From: an uncultured Clostridium sp.
GTDB lineage: Bacteria > Bacillota > Clostridia > TANB77 > CAG-508
Direction of reading: 5' to 3'
Assembly: GCA_900553125.1 (NCBI GenBank)
Contig: USCB01000001.1
Location: forward strand, 1 to 64,000
DNA: 64,000 bases
Below the pieces are notes generated by a model. It did no database searches and was not told the DNA's origin. It saw only the letters and a list, made by a program, of their open reading frames with translations. Each line of letters opens with the position of its first letter. The stretch's first letter is position 1. Of this stretch, positions 35,916 through 45,211 are shown piece after piece. A program made the position numbers and the translations under genes.

Positions 35916-38525
35916 ATGCCAGAAAATCAAGATGAAATGAAAATAAAACAAATGATAGACGAATTAGTCGAGAAAGCAAAAAAAGCCTCAAAGGAATATC
36001 TAAAATTAGACCAAAAAACAGTAGACAACATAACAAAAGCCATGTCAATGGCTGGACTAGAACATCACATGGAATTAGCCAAAATGGCGGTAGAAGAAAC
36101 TGGAAGAGGAATATATGAAGACAAAATAACAAAAAATATGTTTGCAACAGAATATATTTACCACAGTATAAAACATGAAAAAACAGTTGGAATAATAAAA
36201 GAAAATGACGAAGATGACTATGTAGAAATAGCAGAACCAATAGGAGTAATAGCAGGAGTAACACCAGTTACAAACCCTACATCAACAACAATGTTTAAAT
36301 CAATAATAGCTGCAAAAACAAGAAATGTAATAATATTTGGATTCCACCCATCAGCACAAAAATGTTCAGTAAGAGCAGCTGAAATCTTAAGAGAAGCAGC
36401 AATAAATGCAGGAGCACCAGAAAACTGTATATTATGGATACCAGAGCCATCAGTTACAGCTACAAGATTACTTATGAATCATCCAGGAGTTGATTTAATA
36501 CTAGCAACAGGTGGAACAGGAATGGTAAAATCAGCATATTCTTGTGGAAAACCAGCATTAGGAGTAGGACCTGGAAATGTGCCATGTGTTATTGAAAAAT
36601 CAGCAAAATTAAAAACATCGGTAAATGACTTAGTAATGTCAAAATCATTTGATAATGGAATGATATGTGCATCAGAGCAATCTGTATTAGTAGAAAAAGA
36701 GATATATAAAGAATTTGAAGAATTAATGAAAAAAGCTGGATGCTATTTTGTAAATCCAGAGGAAAAAGAAAAATTAAAAAATGCAATGTTTGACTGGAAT
36801 GATGAAACAGGATTTAAACTAAAATCATTTATACCAGGACAAAGTCCATACCAAATTGCAAAACAAGCAGGATTTGATGTACCAGAAGATACAAAAGTAA
36901 TTGTAGTATATGAAGAAGGAATAGGAAAAGACTATCCATTTTCTAAAGAAAAATTAAGTCCAGTTTTGACTTATTATATAGTAGAAAACTACGAGGAGGC
37001 ACTAGATAAAGCCGAAAGATTACTAGAATTTGGAGGATTAGGTCATACGGCAGTAATCCATTCAGAAGATAGAGAAAAGATACTAGAATTTTCTGACAAA
37101 ATGAAAGCTGGAAGAATAATTGTAAACTCACCATCAACTCATGGAGGAATAGGAGATATTTATAATACAAATATGCCATCATTAACACTTGGATGTGGTT
37201 CATTTGGAGGAAACTCAACAACTGCAAATGTATCAAGTGTAAACCTTATAAATATAAAAAGAGTTGCAAGGAGGAGAGTAAATATGCAATGGTTTAAAGT
37301 TCCAGAAAAAATATATTTTGAGGCAGGTTCAATTGCTTACCTAGAAAAAATGCCAGATATAGAAAGAGCATTTATAGTAACAGATCCAGGAATGGTTAAA
37401 TTTGGATATGTGGATAAAATTCTTTATCATATAAGAAAAAGAGCAAATCACGTACATTGTGAGATATTCAGTGAAGTTGAATCAGACCCATCATTTGATA
37501 CAGTAAATAGAGGGTTAGAATTAATGAATAACTTTAAACCAGATGTAATAATTGCTCTAGGTGGAGGAAGTGCAATAGACGCAGCAAAAGGAATGTGGCT
37601 ATTTTACGAACATCCAGATGCAGACCCAGAAGGATTAAAATTAAAATTCATGGATATAAGAAAGCGTACTTACAAATTCCCAAAACTTGGTGTGAAAGCA
37701 GAAATGGTAGCAATACCAACAACATCAGGAACTGGTTCAGAAGTAACATCATTTGCAGTATTAACAGATAAAGTAAAAAATAAAAAATATCCTCTAGCAG
37801 ATTATGAATTAACTCCAGATGTTGCAATAGTAGACCCAGACCTAGTAATGAGCTTACCAAAATCAATTACAGCAGATACTGGAATGGATGTACTAACACA
37901 CGCAATCGAGAGCTATGTATCTAATATGGCATCAGACTACACAGATGGGTTAGCTGAAAAAGCAGTAGAATTAGTAATAGAATATTTAATAGAAGCATAT
38001 GAACATGGAGATAATAAATTAGCACGTGAAAAAATGCATAATGCAAGTACAATTGCAGGAATGGCGTTTACAAATGCATTTTTAGGAATAAATCACTCTC
38101 TAGCACACAAAATAGGAGCTGAATTCCATTTGCCACATGGTAGAATAAATGCAATTTTATTACCTTATGTTATCAAATATAATAGTAGTAGACCTACAAA
38201 ATTTGTATCTTTCCCTAAATATGAATACTTTATAGCAGATGAAAAGTATGCAAGACTTGCTAAAAAAGTAGGACTTAAGGCAGATACAACTGAAGAAGGT
38301 ATAAATTCTTTAATTACTAAAATTCAAGAGATGAATGAAAAACTAAATATACCTAGATCTTTTAAAGATGCAGGTGTAGATGAAACTGAATTTATGGCAA
38401 AAGTTGATATGTTAGCAGATAGAGCGTTTGAAGACCAATGTACTACTGCAAACCCTAGAGTGCCTTTGGTTTCTGAGATGAAACAGATTTTGATTGATAG
38501 TTATTATGGAAATGAAATAAAATAG
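35916..38525 (+). CDS. adhE: Bifunctional acetaldehyde-CoA/alcohol dehydrogenase
   Basis: 869 residues. The N-terminal aldehyde dehydrogenase domain (about 1-440) has the catalytic Cys in SFDNGMICASEQSV (about 245-258) and the NAD site GGTGMVKSAYS. The C-terminal iron alcohol dehydrogenase domain (about 450-869) has GGGSAIDAAKG (about 548), the metal-binding GMDVLTHAIESYVS (about 660) and NHSLAHKIGAEFHLPHGR (about 725). It reduces acetyl-CoA to ethanol in fermentation, forming spirosomes in other species. AGGAGAG site. No in-frame CGG. Confidence 0.97.
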   Translation: MPENQDEMKIKQMIDELVEKAKKASKEYLKLDQKTVDNITKAMSMAGLEHHMELAKMAVEETGRGIYEDKITKNMFATEYIYHSIKHEKTVGIIKENDEDDYVEIAEPIGVIAGVTPVTNPTSTTMFKSIIAAKTRNVIIFGFHPSAQKCSVRAAEILREAAINAGAPENCILWIPEPSVTATRLLMNHPGVDLILATGGTGMVKSAYSCGKPALGVGPGNVPCVIEKSAKLKTSVNDLVMSKSFDNGMICASEQSVLVEKEIYKEFEELMKKAGCYFVNPEEKEKLKNAMFDWNDETGFKLKSFIPGQSPYQIAKQAGFDVPEDTKVIVVYEEGIGKDYPFSKEKLSPVLTYYIVENYEEALDKAERLLEFGGLGHTAVIHSEDREKILEFSDKMKAGRIIVNSPSTHGGIGDIYNTNMPSLTLGCGSFGGNSTTANVSSVNLINIKRVARRRVNMQWFKVPEKIYFEAGSIAYLEKMPDIERAFIVTDPGMVKFGYVDKILYHIRKRANHVHCEIFSEVESDPSFDTVNRGLELMNNFKPDVIIALGGGSAIDAAKGMWLFYEHPDADPEGLKLKFMDIRKRTYKFPKLGVKAEMVAIPTTSGTGSEVTSFAVLTDKVKNKKYPLADYELTPDVAIVDPDLVMSLPKSITADTGMDVLTHAIESYVSNMASDYTDGLAEKAVELVIEYLIEAYEHGDNKLAREKMHNASTIAGMAFTNAFLGINHSLAHKIGAEFHLPHGRINAILLPYVIKYNSSRPTKFVSFPKYEYFIADEKYARLAKKVGLKADTTEEGINSLITKIQEMNEKLNIPRSFKDAGVDETEFMAKVDMLADRAFEDQCTTANPRVPLVSEMKQILIDSYYGNEIK

Positions 38526-38574
38526 TTCCTTAAATAGTTCCTTTTGGTGACGGAGAATTTTAGAAACTTTTTGT

Positions 38575-38615
38575 AAAAGCACCATTTCTTTTTTTGGAGA
38601 AAATGGTGCTTTTGC
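38575..38615 (+). terminator. Terminator of adhE
   Basis: AAAAGCACCATTT pairs with AAATGGTGCTTTT. Confidence 0.85.
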
Positions 38616-38674
38616 CTAAAAGTGAACCAAAAAGCTTAGTGCAAAATAAATTTTTTTAAATAAAAAGAGTTAAA

Positions 38675-38975
38675 TTAAAAAGAATCTTTGATGTAATTTT
38701 TTAGCTCATTATAAAAATTTTCACGAGTTCCAATTAGAATAATAATTATAGAATTTTCATTAATTTCATATATTTTATATGAAATTTCATAATTTGTTTT
38801 ATTATAAAAAACATCATAACCGATAAATTCCGGCAAGGTCACCTTTTTTGGATTGACCTATAAATGGATTTTCAGCAATTTTATAAATTGCCTCTTTTAT
38901 TTTTTCTTTAAGTTTTTTATCCTTAATTTTTTTATAATTTTTGGCAGCTTTAGGCAGGAATTTTATTTCATACAT
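38675..38975 (-). CDS. RelE/ParE-type toxin, read through one CGGT site
   Basis: About 99 residues beginning MYEIKFLPKAAKNYKK. In the RelE superfamily the middle reads GxYxYDVFYN; here it is DLAGIY, then CGGT, then YDVFYNKTNYEISYKIYE. Skipping C gives DLAGIYGYDVFYN. Plain reading stops two codons later. The gene starts 3 bases after the antitoxin gene and is 3x100+1 bases long. It likely cleaves mRNA at the ribosome. A toxin whose production requires the CGGT event while its antitoxin does not. Confidence 0.85.
38819..38822 (-). other. CGGT +1 site (RelE-type toxin)
   Basis: Codon 52 after TAT. The only CGGT case. Confidence 0.85.
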
Positions 38976-38977
38976 TT

Positions 38978-39322
38978 TTATTCATCTCCTTTATCAAAGA
39001 CATCTTCAGCACAAATCAGATTATCTTGATTTTCTATTGCTTTATCAATATCAGCATTGTATTTTTTTGCAGCTTTTTTTAGTTTTTCTTTCCTTTTTTT
39101 AAATTCGTTTAGTATGTTTTCGTTTGCAATGCCATCATTTAAAATGTCTTTAAGAATATATTCGGAAAATTCGTCTAAACTAGTATCAACTACTGGTTTT
39201 ATAATAATGCAATTATTTGCGATACTACATTCAATTTCCTTTCCAATGTTTAAAGCATCAAAAAATTCTTTTGGTATAGTTATTTGCCTTTTTTCTGAAA
39301 CTGATATTTTTTTAGTTTTCAT
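38978..39322 (-). CDS. AbrB/SpoVT-type antitoxin
   Basis: Start at ATG 39322 (MKTKKISVSEKRQITIPKEF), about 114 residues. The N-terminal swapped-hairpin AbrB domain (1-50) should bind its own promoter. The C-terminal acidic helices (KRKEKLKKAAKKYNADID) would wrap the toxin. Stops 2 bases before the toxin start. GGATGGTGATAG precedes the start. No CGG in frame. Confidence 0.85.
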   Translation of the reverse strand: MKTKKISVSEKRQITIPKEFFDALNIGKEIECSIANNCIIIKPVVDTSLDEFSEYILKDILNDGIANENILNEFKKRKEKLKKAAKKYNADIDKAIENQDNLICAEDVFDKGDE

Positions 39323-39500
39323 ACTATCACCATCCTTATATTTATTATATGATTTTGTAGAAAAAATATGTACATTTTCATTGTAACAAAGAAACAAAGA
39401 AAAGTCAATTTGGCTTTTAAATTTTTTTAAAATTTTGTGATAAATTTACTATTGAATAAATTGAGTTTTTCTGGTATCATTAATAAAAAACGAATTAAGA

Positions 39501-40262
39501 TTGGTAGATTATATGAGAGCAGATAATAAAGATATAATAAAAATAAACGGTAAAAATTATAATATATATATTAAAGAATATATTCCAGAGAAAATGGATG
39601 AAATTTTTATTGCATGTCACGGTTTTGGAGGAGATAAAGACAGTTCAGCAATTCAGAAATTAGCACAAAATATGAGCAAAAAAAATATAGGTGTTATTTC
39701 ATTTGATTTCCCAGCACATGGTGAATCAGAAGTGGATGGAGAATTTTTAACACTTGAAAATTGTATCAATGATATAAATGCAATTGAAAATTACATAAAA
39801 AACAAATATAATCCTTCCAAAATAAATATATTTGCAACTAGTTTTGGAGCATATATAACCTTGTTAAAACTTATTAAAGAAAATTCTAAATATAATAGAA
39901 TAATTTTAAGAGCTCCAGCAATAAAAATGAATGAAATATTTAAAAATTATTTATTAAATGAAAATTTGTCTGATTTTATGGAAAGAGGCTATTCGATAAT
40001 GGGATTTGAAAGACCCATGAAGATATATACTAAATACCTTTGGGAACTTGAAAATAATAAAATAATAGACTTATATAATAAAAATTATGATATGTTAATA
40101 ATCCAGGGAAATAAGGATAATGTTGCCCCAATAAAAGATACATATGAATTTGTTAACAGAAACAAAAATATTTCATTAAAAGTACTAGAAGGAGCTGACC
40201 ACAGAATGAAAAAAGATGGAGAAATAGATAAAGTAATGGAATGGGTGAAAGAATATATTTAG
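39501..40262 (+). CDS. Alpha/beta hydrolase
   Basis: 253 residues; translation may begin at ATG 39513 (MRADNKDI). The oxyanion segment is CHGFGGDKDSS (about 40-50). The nucleophile elbow is FATSFGAYITL (about 112-122), GxSxG variant TSFGA. The Asp is in LIIQGNKDNVAP and the final His in GADHRMK (about 235). It is an esterase or acyl-peptidase-like serine hydrolase of the cytoplasm. Monocistronic. Confidence 0.85.
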   Translation: MVDYMRADNKDIIKINGKNYNIYIKEYIPEKMDEIFIACHGFGGDKDSSAIQKLAQNMSKKNIGVISFDFPAHGESEVDGEFLTLENCINDINAIENYIKNKYNPSKINIFATSFGAYITLLKLIKENSKYNRIILRAPAIKMNEIFKNYLLNENLSDFMERGYSIMGFERPMKIYTKYLWELENNKIIDLYNKNYDMLIIQGNKDNVAPIKDTYEFVNRNKNISLKVLEGADHRMKKDGEIDKVMEWVKEYI

Positions 40263-40387
40263 CTTTAGAAATTTTTCGGAAAAAGAACCGGTTCAAAATA
40301 AAAAAATTTTTTCATAAAGTTTTATTTGGAAGCATATAATATACTATTACCAAACAACAGAAACGAAAAAGTAAAATATTACCAAAT

Positions 40388-40416
40388 TTGACAAAAAACG
40401 AAAAAAAAGGTATAAT
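40388..40416 (+). promoter_or_regulatory. Promoter of the resuscitation-factor-like gene
   Basis: TTGACA, 17 bases, TATAAT, 32 bases before ATG 40448. Confidence 0.8.
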
Positions 40417-40447
40417 AAAAACTGTTGTTAAAGGAGGTATCTGTTAT

Positions 40448-41398
40448 ATGCAGAAAAATAAGAAAAAAATTTCCTTAATAAAAATGATAGGAATATGTTT
40501 AATATTAGTCTTACTTTCAGGAGCTGGAGTAATGGCAGTAACAACACAAGTAAACACAGTAAAAATACAATTATCAAATGGATATGAAATGACAGTGTTT
40601 ACAACAAAGAAAAGTGTAAAAGAAATACTAGAAGATAACAATATAATATTAGAAAATAATGAGAAAGCAACACCAAATATTGATGAAGAGATATCATCAG
40701 ACAAACAAATAAAAATAACAGACAAGTCAAATCAAGAAATAGAAGTTGCGAAGGTATCAGAAAGTGGAATAGAAACAACATTAGATACAATACTAGATGC
40801 ATATTCACAAGTAACAGAAAAAATAGTAGAAGAAGAAGAAACAATACCTTTTGAAACCATAACAAAAGATGTATCAGATGGTGCATCATCTACAAAAAAC
40901 AAAGTATTACAAGAAGGTGTTGAAGGAAAGAAAAAAGTTACTTATAAAATAAAATATCAAAATGATACTGAAATTGAAAAAAACAAAATTTCAGAAGAAA
41001 TAATTCAAGAACCTGTAAATAAAATAATACAAGTAAGTTCAAATGTTATAACATCAAGGTCAGAAGGAACAACAAGAGGAAAAATAACAGGAACAGTTGC
41101 AGAATATCAAGAATATGCAAGAGAAGCTTGCAAAAATTATGGATGGTCTGATGGAGAATTTGGTGCATTAGTTAAACTTTGGAACAGAGAAAGCGGATGG
41201 AATCCAAATACACGTAATAGTAGTTCAGGAGCTTATGGAATACCACAAGCATTACCTGCATCAAAAATGGCCTCAGCGGGCTCTGATTATATGACTAACT
41301 ATAAGACTCAAATTAGATGGGGATTGAGTTATATTAGTTCAAGATATGGAAGTCCATCATCTGCTTGGAGTTATTTCCAAAGCAATGGATGGTATTAA
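40448..41398 (+). CDS. Secreted G5/YabE-like protein with lytic transglycosylase domain
   Basis: 316 residues from ATG 40448, chosen for AAAGGAGG directly upstream. Signal anchor at about 10-32 (SLIKMIGICLILVLLSGAG). Two DUF348-type repeats follow (VKIQLSNGYEMTVFTTKKS; KITDKSNQEIEVAKV), then a G5-like region (about 135-200). The C-terminal lysozyme-like domain has LVKLWNRESGWNPNTRNSSS (about 238) with catalytic Glu and GAYGIPQALP. It cleaves peptidoglycan outside the cell, like resuscitation-promoting or SagA-type proteins. The repeat units sense or bind the wall. Confidence 0.9.
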   Translation: MQKNKKKISLIKMIGICLILVLLSGAGVMAVTTQVNTVKIQLSNGYEMTVFTTKKSVKEILEDNNIILENNEKATPNIDEEISSDKQIKITDKSNQEIEVAKVSESGIETTLDTILDAYSQVTEKIVEEEETIPFETITKDVSDGASSTKNKVLQEGVEGKKKVTYKIKYQNDTEIEKNKISEEIIQEPVNKIIQVSSNVITSRSEGTTRGKITGTVAEYQEYAREACKNYGWSDGEFGALVKLWNRESGWNPNTRNSSSGAYGIPQALPASKMASAGSDYMTNYKTQIRWGLSYISSRYGSPSSAWSYFQSNGWY

Positions 41399-41401
41399 AA
41401 T

Positions 41402-41445
41402 AAGAAAGAATAGTTGATTGAAAACATTTTCAGTTGCTATTCTTT
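41402..41445 (+). terminator. Terminator with ATAGTTGATTGAAAA stem
   Basis: GAATAGTTGATTGAAAA pairs with TTTTCAGTTGCTATTC, then a T run. Confidence 0.75.
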
Positions 41446-41460
41446 TTTTTGTAAAAAATA

Positions 41461-41526
41461 AAATGCAATTCGTAATAAAATCTGAACCTGGCTCTAAGGT
41501 TTCAGATTTCATTACAAATTGCAGAA
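41461..41526. repeat. Intergenic inverted repeat
   Basis: GCAATTCGTAATAAAATCTGAA pairs imperfectly with TTTCAGATTTCATTACAAATTGC across about 20 bases. A long hairpin that could act as a second terminator or a miniature repeat. Confidence 0.45.
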
Positions 41527-41544
41527 AAAAATAAAAATGTATAC

Positions 41545-41572
41545 TTGACAAAAAGGTAAAAATAGGTATAAT
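41545..41572 (+). promoter_or_regulatory. Promoter of the WIPRY-repeat surface protein
   Basis: TTGACA, 16 bases, TATAAT. Confidence 0.75.
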
Positions 41573-41632
41573 AAATAATACTAGTCGTAGAAATATTCAT
41601 TGAAATATATATGAAAAAAGGAGAATATACAA

Positions 41633-43634
41633 ATGACGCAAAAACTTAGGACTATAAAGAAAAAATGTAATAATAAGGAAGAAATTCATGATAAAAAAAG
41701 CATAGTGAAAAAGCCTGAAAATTATATAGGCTTATTTGCTATGCATTATTTTATAACAAAAGACAAAAGTTTAAGACAAGAGAAAGGAATAACATTAATA
41801 GCACTTGTTGTAACAATAATAGTCTTGCTGGTGCTTGTAGGAGTAACATTATCAATGCTAACAGGGCAAAACCGGAATATTAACAAAAGCGGCAGAATCA
41901 TCATTTAGAACAGAAATGTCTGGAATAGAAGAAAAAGTAAAAATGCGAAATGCAGAAGTACAAATAGATGGAAAATCAATCACAGAAATGTTTACAGAAC
42001 AAGTAAAGATTGAAGATGTAAAAAAATGGGATGACCAGTTGAAACTGGAAATAGTATATTGGGGAGAATATGATATAGGAGTAAATACAGTTTCAAGAAA
42101 ATATGTAAAGCAAAATTGGAAAAGCATTTTAACAAAAAATCAAGATGGAAAAGAATATGTGGATAACTTATATTATATAGATAAAGAAACAGCAGATGGA
42201 AAAGAAAAAGCATATTTATATGATACAAAAGTTGGAATGGTATATAAAGTAAAACCAACAGGAATAGGAAAATATAAGGTACATAGTTTAAAAGAATTAG
42301 ATTATCAAAAAAATAATAATGAAGGCGAAAGAAATGTACTAACAGAAGGAACATTGATAACACAGGAAAGCAAGATAGTAAAAGTAGGAAATGTAGCATG
42401 TTATGAGCCAGATTTAGCAGGATTTGTTGTAGAAAAAACAAAAGCAGTATATTATAAAGATAAGGAAAATGGAGAAACTCAAGAGGCAAGTATAGAAGAG
42501 CCAATATCAGAATATTTAAATAAAGAAGGAGATAGGGTTACAGTAACAAAAGAAGATAAACAATATGAATTCTACAATTACGAAAAACAGAAATGGGCAA
42601 ATATAAAAGTAGAAAATAGTGGAATAGTAACATATTGGGTATGGATACCAAGATATGCTTATAAATTAAATGGAACAGAAACAGATATAATATTTGTAGA
42701 CCTAGACAATAAAAATGCGGAAACAGGAGAAGAATTAGAGACTGGTTATATATTGCATTCAGCATTTAGTGATGGAAAAAAGGGTATATGGGTAAGTAAA
42801 TATGAAACATCACAAGTTACTAGTAATGAGGTAACAGATTATTCATATTATGTACCAGATTTAGAAGGATTTGATAAAGAAAAAACATATATAGAAGTAT
42901 TTGATGGAAAAGACGGATTTATAGAATATAAATTATCAGAAATAGGAGATATAAAAGAATTCTCAAAGAAAAATAAATGGTTTGATTATGAAAATCAAAT
43001 ATGGGCAAATATAAAAACAGTATCAGATGGAATGGAAGCATGGTGGGTATGGATACCAAGATATGCATATAACATATCAGGAACAACAACCTCAATAATG
43101 TTTATTGATACATCAAATAACCCACTATCTGGAGAAAAATTACCAAGCAATTATGTGTTACATCCTGCATTTGGTAATGATTTGAAAGGAATTTGGGTAA
43201 GCAAGTATGAAGTATCACAAAAAGTAGGAGATAGGGAAAAAACAAATGATGTTAACGAACCTGATATGGACGGCTTTAATCCAGATACTACATATATAGA
43301 ATTATATAATGATGATGGAACATTTACAGAAAAGAAATTATCAGAAATAGGCGATTTAAAAGAATTTATATCAAAAAATAGATGGTATGATTACTCAAAA
43401 CAAATATGGGCAAACATCAAGGTTGTGTCAGACGGAGTTGAATCATGGTGGGTATGGATACCAAGATATGCGTATAACATAACAGGAATAGAAACAGGAG
43501 TAATATTCTTAAGAGAAGATAGTAACAATCCGAGGGATGGAAGTACATTACCAAGCAATTACGTTGAACATCCAGCATTTAGCGGTGGATTAAAAGGAAT
43601 CTGGGCAAGTAAATATGAGGTAAGTCAAAAATAG
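41633..43634 (+). CDS. Surface protein with prepilin-like segment and three WVWIPRYAY repeats, one CGGA site
   Basis: About 666 residues. A long basic leader (1-45) precedes the prepilin-like segment EKGITLIALVVTIIVLLVL, then GVTLSMLTGQN. Codon 81, expected glycine in QNGILTKA, is CGGA (41873); plain reading ends ten codons later. Downstream are three copies of a block of about 115 residues with WVWIPRYAY and SKYE (about 225, 360 and 490), related to the region that precedes C-type-lectin domains in Firmicutes surface proteins. Length 3x667+1. Directly upstream of the retroelement target (11-base gap), likely cotranscribed. Confidence 0.85.
41873..41876 (+). other. CGGA +1 site (WIPRY-repeat protein)
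   Basis: After AAC; glycine restores QNGILTKAAES. The LAGVS-type glycine in this paralogue is a normal GGA, showing the two glycine spellings swap between homologues. Confidence 0.9.
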
Positions 43635-43645
43635 GAGGTAAAAAT

Positions 43646-44380
43646 ATGAAAAAGAAAGTAATATTGATAAGTATTATGGTATTGTTTATGGCAATACTAA
43701 CACAAAAAAGTTATGCAGCAATAGAAATAAAACCAAGTGCAACAGCAAGTGCTAGTGGAGTATTTACAAATTCTTCAGTATCAAATTCATATCTTTTATG
43801 TCAAAAAATGACAGAAAAAGGAGAAAGCTTATATGGTTCAACTGTTGTACCACATTTAAGTACAAATAAAGACTGGGGTGCTGTATCATATTTAGCAAAT
43901 AGTATATATGGAACAAATTCAGAAGGAAAAAATACTGGTGTAAAACTTGAGAATATTAATGGAGTTGCTTATTATTCAACTACTAAAAATGTTACTGGTG
44001 TAATGAATTGGGGAGCAAATTGCTATAATGGAAATTTATATACTCAAACAGCAAGTCTTATGAAAAAATATAAGGATGAAGTAAAAAATGGTACATCAGC
44101 ATCAACAGCTAGAAATAATGTAACAGAATTGGAAAAGGCGGCTTTAACAGATTCGCGATTTGTAGAAGTTATAAATACGGGAAGTTTAACGACAACATCG
44201 ACAACCGGTATGGCACTAGCTGAAACATCCGGTTATTCATGGGAAAATTGGCACGGAATAGGTTCAAGTTCGGATTATCCAATGTTCATACGCCAGGGGC
44301 TGTTCGGGTTCGTGGTGTGGCCTACGTCAGCAATACGACGTCGGGTGCGGGGTCAGGCTATGCCACATTTAGACCTGTAA
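43646..44380 (+). CDS. Diversity-generating retroelement target protein (C-type-lectin-like), VR out of frame
   Basis: A 244-codon frame with a signal peptide (MKKKVILISIMVLFMAILTQ, cleavage near SYA-AI). The body includes NKDWGAVSYLANSIYG and SYSWENWHGIGSSSDYP, the scaffold of lectin-fold variable proteins. The C-terminal variable region is shifted: after GLFGF it continues VVWPTSAIRRRV to a stop at 44380. In the frame set by the template the tail would read SNTTSGAGSGYATFRPVI and end at TAG 44392-44394, the expected core strand. So this allele is probably inactive or altered until the next round of retrohoming. Secreted; ligand unknown. Confidence 0.8.
   Translation: MKKKVILISIMVLFMAILTQKSYAAIEIKPSATASASGVFTNSSVSNSYLLCQKMTEKGESLYGSTVVPHLSTNKDWGAVSYLANSIYGTNSEGKNTGVKLENINGVAYYSTTKNVTGVMNWGANCYNGNLYTQTASLMKKYKDEVKNGTSASTARNNVTELEKAALTDSRFVEVINTGSLTTTSTTGMALAETSGYSWENWHGIGSSSDYPMFIRQGLFGFVVWPTSAIRRRVRGQAMPHLDL
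44295..44353 (+). repeat. DGR variable region (VR)
   Basis: Shares AGGGGCTGTTCGGGTTC (44295-44311) and AATACGACGTCGGGTGCGGGG (44332-44352) with the template at 44555-44626. Between them the last 10 bases align with CAACAACAAC of the template, differing only at A positions. The GC-rich 3' block should hold the initiation-of-homing sequence. The VR is 13 bases shorter than the TR. Confidence 0.85.
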
Positions 44381-44554
44381 TATGGAATAAGTAGGCACTA
44401 GAATGGTTAGTAGTACTGTTGACTGAGCTCTGTAGTACTGTTACACTGCTCAGAACTAAAAGGTTTTCAAAAGTTATTTTAGGGTACAAACTCTATCATA
44501 ATTTTGAAATAAATTGGTCATAAATTGTAAAATGTAGGTTTTGTGTTAATCTGG
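44381..44554. other. Spacer between target gene and TR
   Basis: Gene-free, with the direct repeat AGTACTGTT and short inverted pieces (GACTGAGC/GCTCAG) that may form the hairpin often found after a VR. No coding potential. Confidence 0.4.
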
Positions 44555-44626
44555 AGGGGCTGTTCGGGTTCAATGTAGGCAACAACAACAACAACAACAA
44601 CAACAATACGACGTCGGGTGCGGGGT
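44555..44626 (+). repeat. DGR template region (TR)
   Basis: Read in the target frame it encodes GLFGFNVG, nine consecutive Asn codons (eight AAC, one AAT) and TTSGAG, followed by TAG. AAC-rich codons give many mutable adenines. It lies in the usual place, between target and accessory gene. The boundaries are the two GC-rich blocks shared with the VR. Confidence 0.9.
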
Positions 44627-44860
44627 AGTGGTTTGGTTACTCTAACATCGTCACTTTCATAGTGGGTACAAGGTAATATTTGTTTAAGGACGGTATTTAG
44701 TTACTAGGTGTTAAAGAAATTTATGTCCATACTAGAAATAGTAAAAAATATAGTAAAGATATTCTTATTTAGTAATTTATTATAATGAAAATGTAGGAAA
44801 ATCTTAGAAAGGTAGTATTAAATACTGCCTTTTTTTAAAAAAGTAAAGGAAAAAAAGGTT
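44627..44860. other. Leader between TR and avd
   Basis: No gene. It ends in a hairpin GGTAGTATTAAATACTGCC with seven T (44811-44838), a terminator that may define the 3' end of the TR RNA; avd begins 22 bases further on. Confidence 0.5.
44811..44838 (+). terminator. Terminator downstream of TR
   Basis: GGTAGTATT/AATACTGCC followed by T7. Confidence 0.7.
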
Positions 44861-45211
44861 ATGGAAAAAAATGATTTATTAATATACAAAAAATATACAG
44901 ATTTATATTATTATGCATACAATTTATTAGAAAAATATCCAAAAAATGAAAGATTTGGTTTAGTATCAGATATAAAAAATTCAATGAATACAACTCTAAG
45001 AAATATGTTATATGCCCAAAAGATGGGAAAAGAATACAAGATGAAATATTTAAATATGATAGATGCAGAACTTTTATATCAAAGATTTAGTATAAGACTA
45101 TCATACAATAAAAAATATATAACATCAAACAACTACAAAACTTGGAGTTTAAAAGTGGCTGAAATAGGAAAAATGCTAGGAGGCTGGATTAAATCATGCC
45201 AAAACGTATAA
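44861..45211 (+). CDS. avd: DGR accessory variability protein
   Basis: 116 residues, four predicted helices with a basic surface, the size and pattern of Avd (bAvd) four-helix bundles: MEKNDLLIYKKYTDLYYYAY, then ERFGLVSDIKNSMNTTLRNM and LGGWIKS near the end. In other DGRs it forms a barrel-shaped pentamer that binds the reverse transcriptase and TR RNA and is required for cDNA synthesis. It overlaps the reverse transcriptase start by 16 bases, a sign of translational coupling. Confidence 0.9.
   Translation: MEKNDLLIYKKYTDLYYYAYNLLEKYPKNERFGLVSDIKNSMNTTLRNMLYAQKMGKEYKMKYLNMIDAELLYQRFSIRLSYNKKYITSNNYKTWSLKVAEIGKMLGGWIKSCQNV

Noticed and set aside
44341..44352. CGG triplets in the shifted tail of the DGR target as quadruplet sites
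   Set aside because: Reading CGGG as one codon there leads to a different frame that soon stops and does not recover the conserved SGYATFRPVI tail; the 13-base length difference explains the shift.
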